Below, one piece after another: positions 32,401 to 37,151 of a stretch of 37,151 bases of DNA. The notes below the pieces were generated by a model. It searched no databases. It was not told the DNA's origin and saw only the letters and a list, made by a program, of their open reading frames with translations. Position numbers and translations under genes: made by a program. Source of the DNA: an uncultured Prevotellaceae bacterium (lineage in GTDB: Bacteria > Bacteroidota > Bacteroidia > Bacteroidales > Bacteroidaceae); NCBI GenBank assembly GCA_947303855.1, contig CAMYZO010000028.1, positions 1 to 37,151 on the forward strand. The letters run 5' to 3'. Every line of letters begins with the position of its first letter. The stretch's first letter is position 1.

Positions 32401-33955
32401 CGCTATCACCCACCTTCGCGTTGATGGTAACGCCGTTCTCAGCATCGGTGCCGAAACGCTGGATCCACATGCTCACCTTCGTTGGGGTGAATGTCAGTCC
32501 GGCTGCAGGTTTAGCCACCCATTGCATAGCAGTCGTTGAACCAGCAGGCTTGAGTTTAATAAACTTAATGCCATCGGCCAAGTTGTCTGCAGTACGGGTT
32601 GCAGCACCAGTAACAGTGAGGTCGCCAGCATTGACAGCAACGGTAGAGAATGCATCTTTTGGAGCGGCATTGTAGTCGGCAATGGTAGCAGGATCATTGA
32701 AAGGCCACTCAATGGTAGCTGCCACATTATCATAACTTTGGCCGCCGCCCTGGCTCTGTACCACGGGCAGTACCACCTGGATGTAGCGGTAGTAGCTGCC
32801 ATCGCCAATCACAACGTCAACCGTCTCAGCAGCACCGGCAATGGTGTAGCTGATGGTCTTGCCCTGCGTATAGTCTTTCTGTCCGTCGATAGTGGTTGTG
32901 GTGATTTCGCTGTAGGCTTCCATCGAGATGGTGGCACCCTTGCACGAAGGAACGGTGAACTTGGTGCCGCCATTCAGCTGTGCCCAGTCGTTCCAGTTGC
33001 CGTTGGCAAACTTACCGCCGTTGTTGGTGTCGAAGTCGGCCTTCACGTCGATGGTCTTGCCGTTGACGGTGGCCTGGCTCACCCAAATGCCTGTCTTGTT
33101 CTGATAGGCCACAGTGGGAGCACCGTCCTGACGCATGAAGTCGAACTTCACGGTGACAGGCTCCGTACGGTCGGCCAGCTTGACCTCGTTGGCAGTGAAG
33201 ACGGGAGTCAGTGCGACGGTCTCGGCCTCAGGAGCCTTGATGGTCTCGCCGGGAGCGTAGGTGTTTGTACCGTCAGTCCAGCCAGTCAGCGTGTAGCCCT
33301 CTTTGTAAAGGGTAAAGTTCTTCGGTAGGGTGTAGTCCTTACCTATAGCTACCGCCTCTGCTTCGGGAGCAACGCCCTCAGCCTCGCCAGCACTGAACGT
33401 GAACTTCACGTCGTTGGGAATCTGATTGGGGCTGACAGCCTCAACGGCGAAATATGGCGTGTAGCTGCCACCGCTGATGGTCAGCGTGGTAGGCTCGTTC
33501 ACCTTGTAATAAGCAAAGAGGACGTTCTCCGTTGGTTTGGCGTTGCTCCAGCAGGCACCGTTGTTGGTGTTGAACGTAGCAACAGTCTGGCCCTCGGCGT
33601 TCTTCACCGTAACATCGCCGCCCCATGCGCAACTGCCCATAGAGACCTTGACGGTACCCAGCACTTTAACGGTAGCCGAGAAGTTGCTAAGTCCGTGCTG
33701 GTCGCTGTGATACTTGCCAGTGATGACGGCATTGGCTGTGGCATCGTCGGCAGCAACGCGGGCGAATGTGCCGTCCTCGTTCATTTTCAGACCAGCCGAG
33801 GTGACGCTTGACTCCGAGGCTGTAAAGAACGAACCGTTGGTGAAGTCTGCCTTGATGTCGCGGAATCCGTCCTCTGCTTCAGCAGCAACTGTTCCCACAC
33901 CACAGAGCATGACGAGCAAACTCAGTAGTGAGAATCGTAAAAATTTGTAGTTCAT
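29432..33955 (-). CDS. Large multidomain pectin methylesterase (CE8)
   Basis: The enzyme removes methyl esters from homogalacturonan. At 1507 residues it is several times longer than a plain CE8 (about 300-350). Order: signal peptide (1-25); beta domains (about 30-175); InlB/Flg_new-like repeat (about 208-254, YTLTGWTDGTNTYAPGE); beta domains (260-600); two bacterial repeat domains (about 612-676 and 682-756, FVNWTNAAGQEVS and FTNWSDGETGSS); a beta domain (758-940); a Big_5-like Ig domain (946-1048); CE8 beta-helix (about 1055-1385) with GRDLAIQDR (1187-1195), GYQDTW (1208-1213, D1211), GRTDYMCG (1231-1238, D1234) and LGRPWG (1288-1293); tail IYNIKGMRV...RGIYIVGGRKVVVK. The aspartates, arginine and tryptophan of CE8 are all present. 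The accessory domains probably bind pectin. It forms a single-gene unit. Confidence 0.92.
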   Translation of the reverse strand: MNYKFLRFSLLSLLVMLCGVGTVAAEAEDGFRDIKADFTNGSFFTASESSVTSAGLKMNEDGTFARVAADDATANAVITGKYHSDQHGLSNFSATVKVLGTVKVSMGSCAWGGDVTVKNAEGQTVATFNTNNGACWSNAKPTENVLFAYYKVNEPTTLTISGGSYTPYFAVEAVSPNQIPNDVKFTFSAGEAEGVAPEAEAVAIGKDYTLPKNFTLYKEGYTLTGWTDGTNTYAPGETIKAPEAETVALTPVFTANEVKLADRTEPVTVKFDFMRQDGAPTVAYQNKTGIWVSQATVNGKTIDVKADFDTNNGGKFANGNWNDWAQLNGGTKFTVPSCKGATISMEAYSEITTTTIDGQKDYTQGKTISYTIAGAAETVDVVIGDGSYYRYIQVVLPVVQSQGGGQSYDNVAATIEWPFNDPATIADYNAAPKDAFSTVAVNAGDLTVTGAATRTADNLADGIKFIKLKPAGSTTAMQWVAKPAAGLTFTPTKVSMWIQRFGTDAENGVTINAKVGDSEAVTLGNFTAPRANQDANKDKFAKNSNWTNHVEIELTADQQAALASGKELTLSATIGVGNTKEGGFSDVIIEGFVNGTAAQVEKYTLATAVAPEAAGSINVYPKADEYEEGSEVTLTATENFGFDFVNWTNAAGQEVSTEAKFKYTVNSNETLTANFKAVETYELKLTVDGTSDYMVTVSPEPTVVDGKNMYEAGTAVQLNANQYEGLVTFTNWSDGETGSSKIVSLTEDINLTALYAQADIIAGWDFYKAGGNGRKADFAAQDNDADALNLVNTTTGETQGWLDKSTLGGGGYESFKGAAVNWRTGASNGDVGNWHWQTKVNAEAFTDINVQFQMLYNYNAYQTYDAEFSLDGENWTKFGSVTMEGTRVVGTFSEKLPAAANNQKELYIRMKADKTSKVDGAASANDGNTLAMFFITGTPKLVDDGKAPVLVSTVPANGATGASASGKIVLTFNERVKLAPNAMAYINNTLIKSVTQNPTTGIVSGKTITFAYKGLEYSTEYNFVLAAKTVSDLTDNMIAEPISLTFTTMNRPAVTKGMYDAVVSTVEELTKAIAAAQARTDKNTRYRIFIKNGSYTIPLSSTMKTCNGYEVPECITFINTDNLSMIGESRDGVIITNGIDKNATFAGQYGTTSKYDGIGNSDVFQLRGQGYYWQDLTVETGMDDATGRDLAIQDRGTKNVYKNVGLRGYQDTWTSNNDNGLYYFEGGYVRGRTDYMCGKGDIFWNGVELRQIAGGYAAVPSKPAKYGWIYKDCVINGEGSGVDGNYTLGRPWGSGTPIALFIDTKMNVVPSAIGWNEMSGGWPARFAEYNSMTSSGSVIDLSGRKKMFGEHKENGVTIPADKPNNPVLTAEEALENSDLHRMYGDWDPTLLTEQAPTPKNVTLTGTTLTWDGSDYALCWAVVKDNKVVDFTTEPTYTVDDATATWAVRAANEMGGLGEAATVGTTDGISEVSQESITNDAIYNIKGMRVKKATRGIYIVGGRKVVVK

Positions 33956-34028
33956 AAACGTTTAGTTTTTAGTTAATATAATGTAAGTAGGTTTCATCAG
34001 GTTTTGTAAGGTTTTGGCAATTCGGCGG

Positions 34029-34060
34029 CAAAGTTACGAAAAAGAATTTGAGTTGCCAAA
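34029..34060 (-). promoter_or_regulatory. Promoter of the CE8 gene, TTTG-N20-TAACTTTG
   Basis: The minus strand has TTTG about 20 bases before TAACTTTG (34029-34036), some 75 bases upstream of the CE8 start. Confidence 0.7.
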
Positions 34061-34072
34061 TGTTTATGTGAC

Positions 34073-34102
34073 AAAAAATGGGACGGCCTGACAGCCGTCC
34101 CA
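34073..34102 (-). terminator. Terminator of the 564-aa protein gene
   Basis: The minus strand forms a perfect TGGGACGGC / GCCGTCCCA stem with a six-base loop, followed by six T. Confidence 0.9.
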
Positions 34103-34140
34103 GAGTTGATTGTAACTGTATTGGAAGGGTAAGTAGTTGT

Positions 34141-35835
34141 TTACTTCTTCAGCAGTTTCTTTCCGCCGACGATGACCATGCCTTTGTACTGGTCATCTAC
34201 CTTCTGACCGGCCAGGTTGTAGATGGCACCGTCCTTGGTGGTATCGGCAGTGATGGTGGCAATGCCGGTGGGATCTGCCGGATTGGTGCGTATGGTCTTG
34301 GTGTTGTCGATGACCAGGTGGCAGTTATTCACCGTCAGGTATGCGGCGATGTTGTGCTTGCTTGCCAGAAGGCTGGTGCTGAACGAGTACTTCACGTAGT
34401 AGTTCTTGCCGTTGGTTGCTTCAATATTAGCGTTTGCCGATACGACCTCGTTTTGGCGCGTGATGTCCAGTTTAACCTTGGCACCATTCATAATCTTTGA
34501 GATGTAGTCGGCGGCATAGTAGTCGTGCTGCCAGTTGTCTTCTGCCAGTAACACTTCTTTATATAAGCACCGGTTCGGACCGTCCGTGGTAGCGTAGAGC
34601 ACAGCGTAGAGAGCGTCCTCGAACGTATTATTGTTCATGTTGTCAATAACTACGATGAAGTTGTTCAGACGGCGGTTCATGATTTCGTCAAAATCAGTCA
34701 CACCGCTGTTGTCGGTCGTGTTGTTGACAAATTCCAGGTGCAGGGCTCCTTCGGCAGGGATGGTGTAGCGCACGGAGGCTGCCTTGCCCAACTTGGTGCT
34801 GTTGTCCTCGGCACCGATGGTGCTGGTCTCGGGGAAGCGGCTCACCGTCAGCGTTGTCACGCAGGTCTTGGTATTGCCGTTACGGCCCAGGTACAGTTTC
34901 TCGGCATCTTCCTTCAGTGTGAAGTACTCCACGACGGGGTCGTCTTCAACCAGACGTCCGTTGATAAACTGGCGGGTGGTGAAGAGCACCTTGGGCTTGT
35001 CGTCATTCAGGGTAAAGATGTCGATGGCAGCCTTTTTGGTGTCGTCGCTGTTGTTGAAGCCACCGGCAATGGTGATGATGTCGCCCTTCTTGAAGCCACC
35101 CTCCACGCTAATCATGGCATAGTTGGCGTTGAGGGCATCCTCAGTCATGTAGCCGTTGGGGAACTCGATGCAGGCATAGTCGGTCTTGTTCATCTTCAGT
35201 TTAACGCCGGTAGTGGAGATGTTGCCGCTTTTCGTGAGACCGTCCATAGAGGTGGGATAGCTGAAGATGTCGTAGCTCACGGGCTTGTCGCCTTCACCGC
35301 CGGGTGTCTCGTCGCCACGGATAACCTTCAGCGAGGTGATGCAGGTGCCGGTGTTGCCTGCGCGGCCTAAGAAAATCTCCCAGGTGTCCTCCTCCAGGGT
35401 GTAGGTCTGTTCCACGGGTTCACCGGCCGATGTACGTCCGTTGATGAATTGCTCTGTTGTCCAGACGGGCTCTTCAGACGTTGGGTCTATGCGGAAGGCC
35501 ACTGCTGCTTTCTTCGTGTCGTCTGCATTATTGAAGGCACCGGCAATCTTGATGACGTCTCCCTTCTTGAAGCCGCCGGCAATCATCAGGTTGATGTAAT
35601 AGCCCTCGGCACCATTATCGCCGAACTTGTAAGACTTGCCAATCTTGATGCAGTCAACGGCATCTTTGTTTGTGTGAATCTTCACCGTCGAGTAGCCAAC
35701 GTCTTCCGTTTCTGCCGTGCCGCTGTTGCTGTACAAGTAGATGCCATTCTTGGATGCCGGATAGTCAATCAGCGTTTGGGCGTGGATACTCATGGCTGCG
35801 ATGGCCATGGTCAAAAGAGTAAATAGTTTCTTCAT
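34141..35835 (-). CDS. Secreted protein with duplicated beta domain, unknown function
   Basis: The 564-residue protein has a signal peptide (MKKLFTLLTMAIAAMSIHA-Q). It carries two copies of one domain of about 150 residues, roughly 21-173 and 188-333. Shared marks are GGFKKGDVIKIAGAFNNADDTKKAA versus GGFKKGDIITIAGGFNNSDDTKKAA-type strands, QFINGR, and LGRAGNTGTCITSLKV versus LGRNGNTKTCVTTLTV. An acidic/glycine linker (DETPGGEGDKP) joins them. A third, different domain (about 345-525) and the sorting-type tail IYNLAGQKV...YKGMVIVGGKK follow. The strand pattern suggests a jelly-roll carbohydrate-binding fold, but that is an inference; I know no family for it. It stands alone between its own promoter and terminator, next to the CE8 gene. 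Confidence 0.8.
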   Translation of the reverse strand: MKKLFTLLTMAIAAMSIHAQTLIDYPASKNGIYLYSNSGTAETEDVGYSTVKIHTNKDAVDCIKIGKSYKFGDNGAEGYYINLMIAGGFKKGDVIKIAGAFNNADDTKKAAVAFRIDPTSEEPVWTTEQFINGRTSAGEPVEQTYTLEEDTWEIFLGRAGNTGTCITSLKVIRGDETPGGEGDKPVSYDIFSYPTSMDGLTKSGNISTTGVKLKMNKTDYACIEFPNGYMTEDALNANYAMISVEGGFKKGDIITIAGGFNNSDDTKKAAIDIFTLNDDKPKVLFTTRQFINGRLVEDDPVVEYFTLKEDAEKLYLGRNGNTKTCVTTLTVSRFPETSTIGAEDNSTKLGKAASVRYTIPAEGALHLEFVNNTTDNSGVTDFDEIMNRRLNNFIVVIDNMNNNTFEDALYAVLYATTDGPNRCLYKEVLLAEDNWQHDYYAADYISKIMNGAKVKLDITRQNEVVSANANIEATNGKNYYVKYSFSTSLLASKHNIAAYLTVNNCHLVIDNTKTIRTNPADPTGIATITADTTKDGAIYNLAGQKVDDQYKGMVIVGGKKLLKK

Positions 35836-35875
35836 AATTATTAATTAGTTGTTATTAAATGTTCCCTTTTCGATG

Positions 35876-35907
35876 CAAAGATAACAGAATTATTTGTAAC
35901 AACCAAA
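35876..35907 (-). promoter_or_regulatory. Promoter of the 564-aa protein gene, TTTG-N20-TATCTTTG
   Basis: The minus strand has TTTG (35904-35907) 20 bases before TATCTTTG (35876-35883), 41 bases upstream of the start. Its -33 element lies three bases from a TTTG on the opposite strand. Confidence 0.75.
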
Positions 35908-35937
35908 CATTTTGCTCTTTTTTCCATTTTTTTTTTG

Positions 35938-35945
35938 TAACTTTG
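35938..35945 (+). promoter_or_regulatory. -7 box of the GNAT gene
   Basis: TAACTTTG lies 38 bases before the ATG at 35984. The nearest TTTG (35911-35914) is 23 bases upstream, a longer spacing than consensus, with a ten-T run between. Confidence 0.6.
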
Positions 35946-35983
35946 CAGCGACGTTACACTACAATGATAGCAGATGAATTAAC

Positions 35984-36457
35984 ATGAATATAAGAAAAGC
36001 AAACAAAGAGGATATTAAGTGTATTATTGAGCTGTTGCATCAGGTGAACATGGTGCATCATGTGCTGCGTCCTGACCTGTTCAAACCCCACACAACCAAG
36101 TATAATGAACAGGAACTCGAATCCATGCTCGATGACAACAGCAAACCCATATTCGTGTATGACGACGGTGGAGTATTGGGCTATGCATTCTGCCAGGTTT
36201 CTGAAGTTAAGAACCACTTGTTGCTTGAAGACATGAAGACGCTGTATATCGACGATATCTGTGTAGACGAAAATGCTCGCGGCAAGCATGTCGGTAAAGC
36301 GTTATATGAATATGTACGCGAATACGCAAGATCCATAGACTGCAACAATATCACCCTGAATGTTTGGGAGGGTAACACTCCCGCATGGCATTTCTATAAG
36401 GCTATGGGTATGAAGGTGCAAAAAACTACCATGGAGATTACTTTGAAAACGAAATGA
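35984..36457 (+). CDS. GNAT family N-acetyltransferase
   Basis: The 157-residue cytoplasmic enzyme should transfer an acetyl group from acetyl-CoA to an unknown amine. It has the GNAT order: N-terminal strand and helix (MNIRKANKEDIKCIIELLHQV), central strands (PIFVYDDGGVLGYAFCQV, 54-72), motif A with the CoA loop ICVDENARGKHVGKAL (92-107; R99-G-K-H-V-G104), a helix, and the C-terminal LNVWEGNTPAWHFYKAMGM (125-143), the typical N-x-x-A-x-x-F-Y block. The HHVLRPDLFK segment resembles members that act on small substrates. It is a single gene divergent from the pectin locus and probably unrelated to it. It ends directly against a decayed restriction-gene fragment. Confidence 0.92.
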   Translation: MNIRKANKEDIKCIIELLHQVNMVHHVLRPDLFKPHTTKYNEQELESMLDDNSKPIFVYDDGGVLGYAFCQVSEVKNHLLLEDMKTLYIDDICVDENARGKHVGKALYEYVREYARSIDCNNITLNVWEGNTPAWHFYKAMGMKVQKTTMEITLKTK

Positions 36458-36823
36458 AGATATCTTGGCTTCTGGAACATCTCAATCAGATGGTCCAAGT
36501 TAGTGGAGTTCTTCTTGCAGACAATGACGATGTTGCAGTCGTTTACCTGAGACTGCTTCAAGTTTCGCCAAATGTCCATAATGTTGTAGATGTCGATGAT
36601 GTTCTTCTGGCTCAGGTCATCAGACCTCTTGAAAAAGCGGAAGTCCTTCTTCATGCGTTATATCAATGCCACGGTCAAATGATAGCCCGATAATATCCTC
36701 AAAAGTGTCTGTCTTACCACACTGTATCTTTCCCAACAGCAGACCAGGCTCTTCGGTATGAGGCCCATCTTCCAACAGCTGATTCACACTGCCCTCCACG
36801 CTATCAATCTTTTCCTGTGGCAT
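36458..36823 (-). pseudogene. Fragment of a Z1/helicase-type restriction protein
   Basis: Reading leftwards from the ATG at 36823, one frame gives EEPGLLLGKIQCGKTDTFEDIIGLSFDRGIDI, which resembles the Walker A region (GxxQSGKT) of Z1-domain and related DEAD-like proteins of restriction systems. It stops at 36620. A second frame, from about 36654, gives KKDFRFFKRSDDLSQKNIIDIYNIMDIWRN followed by NIVIVCKKNSTNLDHLIEMF, the next part of the same kind of protein. The strand between GIDI and KKDF expected in the intact family is missing, so a deletion with a frameshift joined them. The fragment breaks off at the GNAT stop. The full family proteins are several hundred residues longer. The family call rests on motif memory and is moderate. 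Confidence 0.6.
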
Positions 36824-36929
36824 TTCGCCGTAAGGTTAATTGATTTTTAAAGTGCGCCGATCTTTTCCGAGTGCCGTAACGATTCGCCGCAGGCAAATCG
36901 TGGTACAAGCGAGAGAAAAATGGGAAATA

Positions 36930-36961
36930 TTTGCTTGTTTCATATATTTGTTGTAAATTTG
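36930..36961 (+). promoter_or_regulatory. Promoter of the antitoxin-like gene, TTTG-N20-TAAATTTG
   Basis: TTTG (36930-36933) lies 20 bases before TAAATTTG (36954-36961), with the ATG 30 bases further on and a GGAG ribosome site at about 36981-36984. Confidence 0.7.
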
Positions 36962-36991
36962 CAGCCTAATAGTGTAAAAAGGAGATTTATT

Positions 36992-37151
36992 ATGGAAGCA
37001 GTAACTATACAGGCAAAGCCGTTCACCCCATTCCAGATTGAGATGCTGGAATTGGTGTCCAGAGTATCCTCAGAAGTGGAAATGCAAGACATTCGACGCA
37101 TGCTTGGCCAGTATTTCGCCAAGCGAGCTGAGGATGCCATTGACCGTCTTT
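36992..37151 (+). CDS. Antitoxin-like small protein (partial, runs off the window)
   Basis: Fifty-three codons are visible: MEAVTIQAKPFTPFQIEMLE, then LVSRVSSEVEMQDIRRMLGQYFAKRAEDAIDRL-like sequence split here for length. The pattern (xxVTIQxKPFTPFQIEML...LGQYFAKRAxxAIDxL) matches small Bacteroidales proteins usually encoded just before a PIN-domain toxin, in which this protein is thought to be the antitoxin. That link is from memory of neighbours in other genomes. The gene has a good promoter and a GGAG ribosome site. The C-terminus and any toxin gene lie beyond 37151. Confidence 0.65.
   Translation, partial: MEAVTIQAKPFTPFQIEMLELVSRVSSEVEMQDIRRMLGQYFAKRAEDAIDRL

Noticed and set aside
31451-32539. 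Plus-strand open frame of about 362 codons opposite the CE8 gene
   Set aside because: Shadow of the coding strand; low-complexity Val/Gly/Leu composition and no start signals.
36454-36693. Plus-strand open frame of about 79 codons after the GNAT gene
   Set aside because: It is the complement of the Z1-type remnant, which carries recognisable motifs on the other strand.

Overview
The window looks like a chromosomal segment of a gut or rumen Bacteroidales bacterium, most likely Prevotella or a close relative. The basis is a SusC/SusD pair, Bacteroidetes-type promoters (a TAnnTTTG box about 20 bases after TTTG/TTG), secreted enzymes ending in the short 'YxLxGxxV...KGxxIxxGKK' tail common in Prevotella, and a housekeeping set (asnA, clpB, meaB) that fits this group. 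No 16S or other firm species marker is present.

Left part (1-2400): the first codons of a CstA-like membrane protein, a frameshifted small lipoprotein gene before it, an AT-rich block with a HEPN/Abi-type gene, a doubtful short ORF, a winged-helix gene broken by a one-base change in a C tract, and a tRNA-Arg(CCG). This reads as a small decayed accessory zone on the 3' side of the tRNA.

Core part (2560-14183): asnA and clpB converge on a shared terminator. clpB diverges from a plus-strand group of an alpha-2-macroglobulin-like protein (1852 aa), a DUF1573 protein and the GTPase MeaB. Short tandem repeats of 7, 8 and 9 bp sit between and inside these genes, including one that encodes part of a signal peptide.

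Pectin locus (14185-35835, all minus strand, so read from right to left): a secreted protein with an internal duplication; a 1507-aa multidomain pectin methylesterase (CE8); SusC; SusD; a surface lipoprotein with DUF4957/DUF5123-like features; a small lipoprotein; a secreted protein of unknown function; then a PL1 pectate lyase whose stop codon overlaps the start of a PA14-containing GH3 of beta-xylosidase type. At least five transcription units are suggested by promoter boxes and hairpin-plus-T terminators. The inferred pathway is demethylation of homogalacturonan by CE8, cleavage by PL1, removal of side-chain sugars by GH3, and capture and import by the lipoproteins and SusCD. No regulator (HTCS, SusR, ECF sigma) and no GH28/GH105 lie in the window, so the locus depends on genes elsewhere.

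Right edge (35938-37151): a GNAT acetyltransferase gene divergent from the pectin locus, a decayed fragment of a Z1/helicase-type restriction protein, and the start of an antitoxin-like gene that runs off the window. All product calls come from reading motifs; no database search was run.
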